Origin: Trichoplusia ni
Lineage: Eukaryota; Arthropoda; Insecta; Lepidoptera; Noctuidae
Length of the DNA stretch: 64,000 nucleotides
Reading direction: 5' to 3'
NCBI RefSeq assembly: GCF_003590095.1
Contig: NC_039494.1
Span: 2,480,001 to 2,544,000 of the forward strand
The position numbers and the translations under genes were made by a program. The notes under the pieces are model-generated. The model searched no databases. It saw only the letters and a program-made list of their open reading frames with translations, and had not been told where the DNA came from. The number at the start of each line of letters is the position of its first letter. Position 1 is the stretch's first letter. Below are positions 25,286-37,474 of the stretch, one piece after another.

Positions 25286-26745
25286 GTAAGTTATAATATT
25301 ATATATACTATAAATACATCATATTTCCAGACTATATAAGTCCAAGTTCTGAACACAGGGGCTTCTCTTGTAAAGGGACGGTTTGAGTAATCATCAAACA
25401 ATTATATAAACATTTGTTAATTAATTGTATATTAGTTCTAGTCTTTTCGGTTTTAGGACTTCAGAAAAACAGGAGAAAATAGATTAGAATAGGATTATTG
25501 AGTCTTAAATGTATGGGTACAAAAATATCTAGGATTTTTATTTGTATCTAAAACAAAGATAATTCTAGCACTGTCTGTGTATATGAATTGAAATGAATTT
25601 ATTTATTTTTTCCCCAGTATTCTAAAAGTAGTATCTAACTACACTGAGAAGAATTTTCTTTGAAGTTCAGATTTTATACTATATAGTCAAAAAAAGTTTT
25701 TTTTAACCAAATTTGAATGAGCATTTAATTTTTTACCTATCCGATATACCGTACGTAGCCGTTAGCAACGTTCATAACGTTAACATCCTATATGAAAAGA
25801 TGCCTATACCTAGTGACATTAAAAGGCTGGTATAATTATTAACCGTTTCTCAAATGTGAGACCATATCACTATGGGCATCAGATACGTATTTACTAAAAA
25901 TAAGCATAGTAGCGACTTGTATCACTAACCAAGATCACGGCATTGGAGACGTAGGTAATATTTCTGAATCATAGTTAATATTCAACTGGATCTGACACCA
26001 GTGGCATATTCCACACATTTAGATAAAAAATACAAATATGATGACCCGATAAAAAATAATCTGATAACACCTAATTCCCACAGTTTTTTTTTTCTTGACG
26101 TAATTGAATAATTTGTCCGAAATAAAACATCAAATCTATCTTTATTATCCTATTAATTAATTCAGACATATTGAATACATGTGTTATTCGATCTGTTATC
26201 AAATTAGAGATATGCAAAATTTCAGGAATATGCAGACGATGCAAAATGTCTTTGATATATTATGTAGTGACGTCAAACCATGAAGGTTGCATATATTTAT
26301 GTGTGGGAACCTCGTGAATATTGTAATGTGATTCTTTTAGTATTCGAAATTTAAATAGGACGCATTGTTATCTGCTCATTGAGTATTTATATCATTTATA
26401 TCTTAGTCGTTTACATGATCTTGGTGTAGATAGTATAAATATGTAACATATGTACATACATATTTTAAGAATAGTTGGTTTAACTTCCCTTGGTCGTTTA
26501 CACACACAGAATTTTCGTCCATTTAAAATCTCTACAACAATTTTGAACAACGAATTTAATTCTAAAAATCTCTATTCTCGAATATAAATCATTAAATGGA
26601 CAAATATGATACAATACATTTGACTACGTCTTTTACATAAGGTGTAAAAGTGTAAAAAACGCTACGCGCATGCGTGGCGTAATATTTAAACCAATCATGT
26701 GAGACCTACTATAGAACATGACTAACCAATTTTTCCTCTTTACAG
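25286..26745 (+). other. pnr: Intron (1,460 bp)
   Basis: The donor is GTAAGT at 25286. The acceptor is a pyrimidine-rich TTTTTCCTCTTTACAG ending at 26745. The intron is in phase 0. It is AT-rich, and I see no RNA gene, repeat boundary or further exon in it. Confidence 0.85.
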
Positions 26746-26772
26746 ACTGGCTGGAGGAGTGAGTACACGTGA
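26746..26772 (+). CDS. pnr: GATA factor (pannier / GATA-beta class), terminal coding exon and stop
   Basis: After a strong acceptor the frame continues as T-G-W-R-S-E-Y-T and stops at TGA (26770-26772). The exon is supported by the strong pyrimidine tract, by phase 0 matching the previous donor, and by what follows: about 1.45 kb of AT-rich DNA with several polyadenylation signals. Eight residues are too few to assign by similarity, so this is the least certain of the four coding exons. With it the protein ends 118 residues after the zinc-finger exon's last residue plus these eight, counting 171 residues in the window in all. Drosophila pannier is longer after the finger, as I recall. Transcript reads across 25285/26746 would settle it. 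Confidence 0.78.
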   Translation, partial: TGWRSEYT

Positions 26773-28220
26773 TAAGTCAACCAAACAAGAGTATACAGTT
26801 AATAAATAATGTCCTAAGTATTCAAGAGTCCTGCCAATGCAGACAAGTGACGTCACAAAGAAATCGGAGGCAACAAAACACGCTGTGATTTCGTTAATGA
26901 GTATCTACTCATATATTAAACACATCACATTAATTAATAAGACTGTTGAACAGAATTGACGTTTGTACTTCTATACAAACATGAGGTTTGAGCAACGAAC
27001 GCGGCTAAACTATCTACGAGGCTTGTGAAGAAAATGACAGTTAATTAAAGATGGCCGATACCCGCTCACTAAAACCTCGCCTTACAGTTCCGAAGAACTG
27101 AACATATCCTGATTTTGAACACAATAATGTCCCAGTTTATCGTTCCCAATAAAAGACTTTGATACGCGATCAGTTTCCTAAAAGTATTAAAATTAAGAGT
27201 GTTTTACATGGAGTAACTAGCGAAATTGTACAGTATTATAATATTAGGTAAGGTCGGTTATGAAGTCTTTATCGTATAAGTATAGTTCAAAGGAGAACAA
27301 ATAATTTTGTGTATTTTGTACATATCTTACTAAGTTATATTCCGTTCCTGTGTAAATTGATTTTATTCTTTTTGATATTTTATTCGAACGGCTTTTTTCG
27401 CTATAGGAATTGTGATGTGTTCAAAAAGATAAGCAGAAATCATTTTTTTTGTACATTTTATTATTTGTGTAGATGATATAATTATGAATGAAATGCAATA
27501 GTAATTTATGTAATAGTTATATACAATGCAACTTGTAAATAAATAGCAGTTTTGAATAGTGACATTAGCAGAACTGATTTCGTTGATGCGTCAGACTTGA
27601 GATTTTGTTATAAATTATTCAACTGGTCACTAAATCGAATTAGCTATTGAATATTTATGTATAAAATAAATTTGTTTGTCACAAGGTGTAATATAAATTT
27701 TGTATCACATTACCGTTGTAAAATTAAGAATATTGAGTGGCCATAAATTTTAAATTACGGGGTTTTGTATGTGCTTGTAACATATAAACACACATTTGTA
27801 CCATATAAACAAAAGAAAGTTTAATGCAAAGAGGTTATGTTAAACATTGTCTCTGTTTTGGAATGCACCTTGTATTGTAAAGCCCGGTGTGGCTTAATTC
27901 TGCATTTTACTGTCCGTGTGTAATTACAATAAGGCTTCCGTCAAAACGCGATCGCCGAGTAAGAAAACATAATTGCATGTTACAACCACAAACATCTCGC
28001 CTGTACCCCAAAATATGTAAATATGAAATGTAAATGAAACATGTAGGAAATAAATGAAATCATTATAAGACTATCAGAATAAAAAAATGTAAATTAGAGA
28101 TCACTGCAGAACAGCCTATAACGATATCCCGTACCTAAAGTTTTTAGTTTTAAAACAAAACATTGTGAAGTTGTGTATTTTAAATGAAATTGTGAATAAA
28201 TTATCAATATTGATATTAAA
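26773..28220 (+). other. pnr: 3' untranslated region of the pannier-like gene
   Basis: This is AT-rich non-coding sequence after the TGA. AATAAA occurs at 26801, 27149, 27538, 27665, 28049, 28078 and 28195. Perfect Pumilio-type motifs (TGTANATA) occur at 27317-27324, 27534-27541 and 28017-28024. Two K-box-like TGTGAT motifs lie at 26884 and 27411. The right end is set by the last AATAAA and the T-rich stretch just after it, so it is approximate. Confidence 0.6.
28195..28200 (+). terminator. pnr: Most distal polyadenylation signal (AATAAA)
   Basis: AATAAA is followed 20-35 bases later by a T-rich stretch (GTTTATTTTATTTCT). This is the last well-placed signal before the base composition changes near 28250. 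Cleavage is inferred at about 28212-28230. The upstream AATAAA copies, especially 27538-27543, could give shorter transcripts. Confidence 0.5.
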
Positions 28221-31200
28221 CGTTTATTTTATTTCTCCACCCTCTCAAAATCAAGACAAATCTAAATTCATTGAATAGATAAACTCGAGAGCAATTCGAA
28301 CTGTCGCTATAAAGAGCAGAGGTCGTATAAATAGGAAGGCAGATGAATTGACCATCCAATTACTTCGTCTTATACGTCGCCCGCCATAAGTCACTGGATC
28401 AATTCCGCCATTCCGCAGAAAAAGTCGTCCAAAAGTCGCGCTTATCTCGCGGCAAATTGAAAATGCAGCCGGCCGTGTGATTGTGACGCAACGGCCCCAA
28501 TGCCGGCGACATATGGACCTATTCAATTTTAATCGCATTTCAGAAGAATGGACATCGGATAAAAGTACGTATAAAACGGTCCCCGCTCCGTGATAGGCCT
28601 TACTTAATAACTTGGTTTTATTTGCGGTTCATACCCGACGGATTTTAAGGGCGCCATTGTTGGTACACAATTAATGTTTGCTTTTGATCTTTTTAAGTTG
28701 CACGGTTATTTTGCGGACGCTGAGCGTTTACGCATCGCTGGTACCGTGATCTTCTCTTGTTGTCAGATGTGGACATTGTTGTTGATACTTCCTACATTTT
28801 GATACATTTAATATTCTTACCTGATGTCCCACGGTATAAATAAAATTTAACGGCCAAAAGTCTTGTGCGACAACTTGACGATAATCAGTAAACGGAGGCT
28901 ATATAAAAATCTGAAATTGTAATCTTATGAGACTTAAAAAAGGACGAAACTAAGTTATTTCAAGGAAAAATACGACGAATCTTTGTATAGCTATATTTGC
29001 ATATGCGACCTTTCCCAAAACAAAACGAGAAGTGGCTTGTTTGTAGTTTTAAAAATGAAACGGCATTTTGCTCGGGTGTGGAGCGGGCATAAGTCACCGG
29101 CCGGCCGCGGTCAGTCCGGCGCGGTGATAAATGCACCGCTAGCGCGGGAAAAAATGTCGCGAGGCAAAAACCGCGGCATCACTCCTGGGATTTATTGCAC
29201 ACGGCAACACCGCGGAATATTCGAGAGCCGACACTTGAACGAATATTCTTACACCTAAAGCGGCCTGCGAAGGCACCCCCCGATGTGACGGAACTTCGCA
29301 CTTGGCTAAATTACGAGCGTAAACGTACCGATCGGTATGTGAATGCGGTACGATTTATTTGTTTAATTTTATTGAATGACGCACCGATAGTATCGTGTAA
29401 TTGTTGAATATGTTGGGCCCGATGGAGCGGTGAAGCGCTGGCCGCCGCGCGACGGTTGTAAATTACCGAAAGCGCGACTATTTTCACGGATGTAATGATA
29501 TCTGAGTACTCAATTAAAAGGCAAACCATAAGGCAAAAATAAAACGTTATATCAATAAACGCGCCATTTCTAAGATAGAAACTACGATTCTGATTCTTAC
29601 TAAGTTTCATGTTTGCATAACTTGAAAACCGTTAATGGCAGAATCTGTAATACTAAGTCCTAATTGAGTATCTTCTTATGTTCAAATGTTCATTGTTGTC
29701 TTGAATATTTCTATTTTCACATACCTTAATAAACCTATGGTTATTATTCAAATAACTACACTAGGTTTATCTAAATTACCCAAGATTTTAGTTACACTGG
29801 TTTCTGAGACAAATATACAGCATAAATAACATAAAGACAAGTTTAATTTAAATTAATTCCCAGGAATACTAAATTACGATATCGGCAATAACATATAATT
29901 TGCTGCAATCAATTGTCACTTGTCACTTTGATTATGTGCGAACAGCCAGAAATGTAGAATTACGTCAGAATAAATAAAAAGGTCACTTAAAAAAATCTCA
30001 TTAAATATTAACATGATCCTACTAATATTACAAACGCGTAATTTTTTATGTATAAATGTATGGATGTTTGTTCCTCTTTCACGAAAAAACCACTGAACGG
30101 ATTTAGATGAAACTTAATACACAAATAGTTTATAACCTGGATTAATACATAGGATAGTATTTATTCCCGATTTTATAATCCGATGTGATAATTTTAGATT
30201 GGAAGCGGAAGGGCCCGCGGGAAAAATCTAGTAGGTATTAAATACATCTCGGAAACGTTAACGCATGAATAAATGACACTAAAAATCTTTGCGTAAGATA
30301 GCCATCAAGTTATAGTATAATGAAATGTTGTAACAACATGGGCCTAAGTCTGGGCCAATTAAAAACCAGGCATTCACACGAGTAAGGAAAACACCGAATA
30401 GGCACAGAATAGGTTAGTGACGCGAACACAATTCATTTTACACAAATTGCAAGCTTGTGAAAGATAAAATTGAAATGGCCTATTGTGTGCGTTTCTGGTT
30501 TCCACAGTACAAGGAAGAGTACGCGTGGAGTAACCGTCTGAAAAAGCATTTGACAATAGCTTTGGTCCTAAACTATCGCAACAGATAATTAGATGCCTCA
30601 TTGAAAACTATTTTCTTTTGATTTGAAGATGTGTGCTGATTTCTTGATACGATCTGATATGTTTAATTGAAATTAAAGTTAATGTTTGACTTTATCAGCT
30701 CTGCTTCTCGTGGGTAATAAAGAAGATGTCATAGTTGCCATTTTTTAATTTTTAGGTCGTTAATATTCACAAGAAAATTTAGACAGTTAAACAAAAAATC
30801 TACAAAGGATATAGCCTAACGCCAGTTTTTTGTTTTAATCAACCAAGCTACACGCTATAAATCTGATAACCTTAAGGTTCAGTTTTAACAAAAACAATAA
30901 TTAATGTTATAAGTACATTTGGAGCAAACGAAGAACATTTCAAATTGCCCCCAAACTTACAACTTGTAACTTAACAAGACAACAAGTACAAAAACAACAT
31001 AAATACGAAAGCCGCTGAATGTATAGTAAAGGGAACCTCACAAATCCCTAAGGACCTTATAGCAGTGAGTCGTGAGTAAGGGATCGTCCACACTTGAGCG
31101 CGCGCGACTATCCGACTGACTGCGTACCATCAACTATAAATAAAAGTCTCTTGCAGCTTTAAAAGCGAGATAGCGTTACATTTCGTAGAGCGGCATCTCT

Positions 31201-34200
31201 TTTTAACTTACACTGTAGTCTTGTTCTCTTAAGTGGTGGAAGGGCTCTGATCCGGGAATCAATCTGCGACTTAGCCGGCGTTATCTCGCTGACCCCGCGC
31301 CGTGTCACATAGCGTTTGATTTGCTTTTCAATTTTGTACCGGTCATTCTTTATGTCGCTTCATTGAATTTGAATTAGGAATACGCAAAGCGATTTTTATT
31401 ATCGAATTGAAGGGTTGGGTTTTGCATTTCCATTTTTACTATTTTTTCTATAATGTATGTTTTGTTTATTTTTGTTAGTGGCTGGTTCTTTTAGAAAAAA
31501 GGGAAATTAGACTCTATTAATAAGACAGAAGCCACACTTTTCTCTGATACTAGATTAAAAGCTTTTTTCGGGATCTATGTAACATATTTTTAGTTAAGTC
31601 AGTTATGGCAACTTATGGCTTATAATAGAAGTTTATATAATGTAAGATATTGTGTCCTTCAATAGTTGAAAAGGTTCGCCTTTAACGCAGCTGTTGACTA
31701 TGAAGAAACAGTAGAAATAATTTATAAATTGCCGTCAATTCCAACGATTTTCTAGAATTTATTTCCATTATGAGATATGTTATTGTCTTAATTTGACATT
31801 CATCGCTCAGTTGATCGATAACTTTATTTGCTTGTACCTAGCCCTGTTCATTTATTATTCGATTAAATGAACATTAAATAAATTCTAAGGTTTAATCTGT
31901 AATCTATTATAACTGTTCAAGTGTTCTTAAACAATCAGCTATCAATTTATAATAATAATTTTATAACTTTAAGGAAATAAATAATTTGATTTAATTTTTT
32001 ACTTCATGTGAGTTTTTGCGTCTTGTTGTGCTATGGCTTTCAATTTTTTTTTTGTCTTTCGATATAATCCTTCAGCGTACACACAGCTTTAGGACCGATC
32101 GCAAAATCTTTCCAGCCAATATTTTTGTAAACAAAAATACTATTTACACCATTCCTATAATCTCGAGATGTACTACAGATATCGTTTTACAGTTACTCCA
32201 AAACCGAACATAAAAATGTTAAATATTGTAAACTTGATCATTAAACTACATAACAAATGATGACGGAACCCGTTCCTACCTCGGAATCAGAACAGTTCCC
32301 GGAATTACTCCTATTAGATAACAGATCAAAGATCATTTAAATTAAACAGAAACTATTAACTCCTATACAGAATCCAACGGCAAGGGCCCACGACATTACG
32401 AATAAAATATATATTTAAAGTGAAGTTCCGAAACGCTGACGACATTCGAATGCAACGTACAAACACGTAAGTTATTACATCATATAATATGTTATTTACG
32501 TACGCGGCTCATAATAATAAACAAAGTGTCCGAGTATTGAGTATCTGTAACTTAATAACGTTGGCTACACCTGCCCGCGCCCTCCCTCTCGCATTAGTAT
32601 TATAATATATACGACGAAAACGACCCTTTAATGCATTCGGCAGACGAACTGCTGTAATTATTATTTGGTGTAAACGTATTGAATATTAAGTCCAGTATTG
32701 GGGGCGAGTAATAATCTTTTTTTTGAGGCCAAAGTATGCTAATCGCAGCGGTGGTAACGGACGTTGTGCAAGCGCCCTAAGACAGGTGACATCGACGGTA
32801 AAAACACACGGAATTTTGATGAAAGATGCAGTCATATTTTTGAATTGTTTATTGCGTTATGAATTGACAAAAACGAATTTTACCGAATTTTGTTTCGACG
32901 TTATAATGTGTGGTTTATAAGGACTACTTACAACGATTTAAGTATATGGAATGTGGAAGGAATTTCGATTTATTTTTGTATTCCTTTCTACCATTTGCGT
33001 TTGCACCTTTTTGGAGGTATTTAAGATTTTCGCAAACGTACTCGTATGTCAATGGTTATTCATTTTCAACCTTCGTTCTTTTGAAAAGAAAAACGAATTA
33101 TTCATGATACCTTATTCGAATTCAAACCAGCCAGTTCCATCATTTCAGAAAAAGAACACGCAACTATATCAAATTTGGAACGCACAAAGCCAATATGCAT
33201 GACTAAAGTATATATGAGACAAATATTTGTATTGTAAATTGACGATTAAATTGCAAAGCACTTATTACATTGCAAAGTATTTCTGTCAGTCTACCACTGT
33301 CTTTTAGAGCAAGACTGTCGTTTTTGTGGGAGCAAGACGGCGATATACACAACGTATATCGATCTCGCTTCCACTGATGCAGAAGTCTTGTATTAGGAGT
33401 CGGTAGGTCCAAAGGATTATTTTCGGGGATGTCACGCTCTCATTTGCTATTCTAATTGGCTGTGTTGTCAGAATTTCATTAAGCCATGCGGGTTCGCTTA
33501 CAGAAATGTCACGATGAGGCTATGAAAGCTGAACCGAGCCTTTGTCGAGGTTTCATACTGTACATGTTAAGTTTGTACTTTTAGACACCCATTCTTTGTA
33601 CACAGTCACATATTAAACTCTTTATTTTCTTAAACGTATTAAGACAAATTCGTTGTAAATTGTGTCAAAGAAGGTATATAAAATTGCTAAAAAGTAAAAA
33701 AGAAGCGTCATTTGTGTGTATTCACTTTCATTTAAAACGTGTTTAGATTTATGTCAAGGGAAATAGACCCCCTGCTTAATGTTTTTGCAAATCTACAAAT
33801 GACAAACAGCTGAAACGTACTAATTCACTTACATAAATAAAACTGAACTGCACTTATTTGACTAATGCCATTCGGGTTACCTTTTCAAAATCACAAAATA
33901 AAGAACAATCATTTCAAAAACTGAACGGGTTGTTTTAAACTATTTTTCCTTTTAAAAGCACGTTTATTAAATATGAACTAACGTTAAATCACCAATAAAT
34001 AAGAACGAACGAATTTTCATTCAGCAAAAATCAACCTAGTGAGAGTATTGAGATTTTTATAAAAGCCAAACTTGCGAACTTCTGACATTGACATACATAC
34101 TATTAAGGAGCCTCTTTACAAAATAAAATAATATACAATACAAAACAATTTTCTGAAAATAACTGTCACATATTTTATGATACCTTATAATTACACTTGT

Positions 34201-37200
34201 AAGTTAAAATACTCGTATTCCTTTCTATGCTAACATAATCTGCATCAAGAACATTACAACTTTAAAAGCAAATTTCTAACAAGATATTCAATATACGTTG
34301 CTATTTCTTTTTAACATGCAAAATCGCTTCAAAAACTAACAATATTAGTTGAATACCTAAAAATCGGAGTAAATAGTGGGGTTTGTTAATCTTGGCACCT
34401 GTGCTGGCAGTTTGCTGGTCGGTTTATTGGCCACAGGCCCCTACTTCCGACCCTCCGACGGAAGTTCACCCACGCACCTTTTAGTGCCTTCCACACGTTT
34501 TGACCTGGTTTAAATGATTTCGTTTTGTTCGTAAGGTGTTTCGTAGGCCTTTGTTTTCTTGTGTGCTGTTTGGTTAATACTTGTACGTTAGTTTAATTAT
34601 AGAATTGTTTGGGGTTGGTTTTCAAGGCACGGGTTGTTTGGCTTGTAGTCGATTTTTGGTAAAAGTAGTTTGCTTTAGGTAAAATTTATTTAATTTCGTT
34701 TCAAATATTCTTTTTTTAAGTTATTACAAATGTGTCAAATTGGCCCAATTAGATGTACTGAGTCGTGTTCGCTTTGCGATTCGACGCTAATGCAAAAAAC
34801 GGACTGACTTTTTCAAAGTTACCTATATGAACTTTTTCAATTATTTTAAGACATTGGAAGCCGTAGGAAAACGTCCTAAGGTGAGGAAGCTTTCAAACCA
34901 TCAATCCTCAGTGAGCTAGCGTGGTAATCAATGGGATATATGAGTGATCAACATGAAAAGAGAAGAGGCACGTGCACAAAAATAGGACATTTAAAAGCTT
35001 ACATCCTTCATTCATTCCACATATCCTACCTATAATTCAAATTAAAATTACAGTTGAAGGAATTAAATAGTCTCTAAGAATTTCACAAATCTCAACTTAC
35101 TCATAAAGTACTAGAAACCAGTTGATCTTATTGAAACTTTACACTACTTTATAAGTTGCGGTTATAAAATGATATTATATTAACAATAGATTAAGCGGTT
35201 ACCTGGCCGTTACACCTGCCGCATGATTATATCACATCAATGAACAAGAGCATCTTTAAAAAGCTCAGTTTTAACTGAGTTAGTATCACTTTACATTGCC
35301 TGAACTGAGATATGAGACACTTTCTTTGTAAGCGAGAAGGCACTATACAAATAGCGCAGCGTTGTCTCACTTTTACAGCGGCAGTAGTACTTCTTTGACA
35401 GGTGTCAAGAGAGAAGTATTTGATGCCGTAAAACGATTAATGAATTTGTATTTAAAAAACAATTAAAAGAAAGTATGGATTCTTACAAATCGAAAATCTA
35501 ATTTTGTGAAGCATATATTACAGGGAGTGGTTTAAATATACATAAGGAATGTTTCGTGTATTATTTAAAATAAATATCATTTAATTTATGTGTTCAAAAA
35601 TCACTCCTTGACTTTGATTGCCTATAGATTAAACATGGATTTAATAGCGCTCTTAATATTACTAAAAAATAATTGAAGGGCACATGAATTTTAAAACGAT
35701 GCAGAGGTTTGGATAATCAGAACTTTGTAACTTGATACATTCATATGTGTGTGTGTACCTATGTAACAGAAATTGCACATGTGTGCTAATATTTACACCA
35801 CATATCTAACCGTGAAGTAATTACGCTAATATTCAAAGCTTCACAGCGTATAAATTATAATTAACGACAGCTAAACATTTTTCCTATTAACATTTTTGCA
35901 TAGATATAAACAAAACGTAATGTAGTTATCGTGTGTCAGCCTAGTATTTTAATTGCATGTAAAAACGACAGTTAATGTCCTTATAATCTTTTGTAATTAA
36001 TTACTGTTCTGCTATCTCTAGGTCGGTGACAATAAAGAGTTACACCTGCAGTTGACACCTTTGAAGTATGATGTTACTATTAATTACGCAAGTGATGTGA
36101 ATGTAAAGGAATTTGTTTGTTAGGGCCCGTTAAGGGTGTAATACGTGAAACTTTATTACAGAAACTGTGATTCTTAAATCAGTGTTGCTAAATGCGAAAT
36201 GATTTAGGAGAGTTTTTATTTATTGATTATCTTGAGGTTTTCTGATTTAGAAGCAAAATTAAAAAAAAAAAATATATAGACATTCGATATTAAACGAAAG
36301 CTTGATTTGATTTGCGTCAAATTATCGTTTTTCTAATAGATCTTACAAAATAACTGGCATATTTATGCATGCAAAGGGTTCTTATGGTATAACCAGGAAA
36401 TAAAAATAAAAAACTATACTTACTGTATATTTATAGTTAGCCTAAGTATTTTTAGCTCTAATTCTAAACTCCAACCATTTTAAATTAAAAGCATTTAGTA
36501 CCAATTCGAATAATTTAGATCATAATCCACTGAACCAATTTTGAGCAACTCAAGCTACAAATTAGTTAGTACCTACTCTACCTGCGGGGCCTATAATAAA
36601 GAGTAACGTGATCCGAGCGGGTTGTGTCAACCCGGTTGAGATTACATGCGTAATGCGTATCAACTCACTGCGCACGCGCACGCGCACCTGATCGTCTTGC
36701 CCACAGATGGATTTAACTGGTCATCATGTATCACTATGATTAATAACAAATTCAACCTTTAGAGATGGAAAAATTGTGGTAATAATTAAAAAATGCACAA
36801 AAATTCTGTTTCTATATTTAGTTCAGAAGTTCGAAATGTATCTACTAATCTGTGTTTATTAAATCTACAAACTTTCAAGTCGCTGTTTAATACCTTTATT
36901 TTGTTGTACATATGCAAAGCAACCTAGCGAGTTTCTTTTATAATTTTTAGGCAAATTCATTTAAATAAAATTATTATATAGTGTTGACAGAACACTAAAA
37001 TTAATCTTAATTCATTTCGTTTTACAAAATTACATAAATACCATAAATACACAGTATATCCAATAATTAAATGCGAATCCAACTTTTACGAAGAAAGAAT
37101 TAAATTACATATTTAAGTCCTGAGCCTATAGGCCTATCCGTTAAACTAAAGCCCCATTAATATGTCGTCTGCTATATAAAAAAATAATTCATTCGACGTA

Positions 37201-37371
37201 GGAGCACCTTGTTCAAACAAATACACCTGATCAATGTTGTTTCTTGCACCTTGCTCCAAAATTTAACTGTTAGCATAATACAGATTATGAACAGAAGGTT
37301 AAGTAGAGCTCAATCTTAGATAGAGTAGCGCAGAGCATGCGCGAGAGAACCCGTGAATTTGGCTAAAGCAG
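28221..37371. other. Intergenic stretch downstream of the gene
   Basis: No gene can be supported. Apart from the diverged Helitron at 30017-30231, there are moderately GC-rich patches at about 28380-28510, 29070-29220 and 29415-29475. One has several CG-rich words (GGCCGGCCGCGG) but no visible promoter. Near 36.6 kb there is a 7-bp hairpin (36618-36634) and a 19-base alternating purine-pyrimidine run (36669-36687). The remainder is AT-rich and unremarkable. Confidence 0.6.
30017..30231 (+). mobile_element. Diverged Lep1-like non-autonomous Helitron (215 bp)
   Basis: It starts TCCTACTAATATTAC after an A (30016) and ends CTAG before a T (30232). It shares with the copy at 19931-20140 the start, the AACCACTGAACGGATTT region, ACATAGGATAGTATTTAT and the end. 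The terminal hairpin is degraded (GGGCCCGCGGG). It lies downstream of the gene's last polyadenylation signal. Confidence 0.75.
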
Positions 37372-37474
37372 AAGGGACCCGGGGTGTTTTTAGTCGGTGC
37401 AAGTCCGACATATCCCCATGCCGTGCTCACGACGTGGGTTGAAGTCATAGCGTTTCACCCCGGAGAAAAAAAAA
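37372..37474 (+). repeat. SINE-like fragment ending in an A run
   Basis: The core GTTTTTAGTCGGTGCAAGTC, then CGACATATCCC and GAAGTCATAG, resembles the lepidopteran SINE-like consensus that carries TTTTAGTCAGTAAGAGTCTG. It ends in nine A (37466-37474). It is related to piece B at 5576-5649 and to the pair at 50.0-50.3 kb. Boundaries are uncertain. Confidence 0.5.

Noticed and set aside
25108..25296. Second open frame across the His/Pro/Ala exon
   Set aside because: It does not fit the phase of the upstream exon. The other frame joins correctly on both sides.
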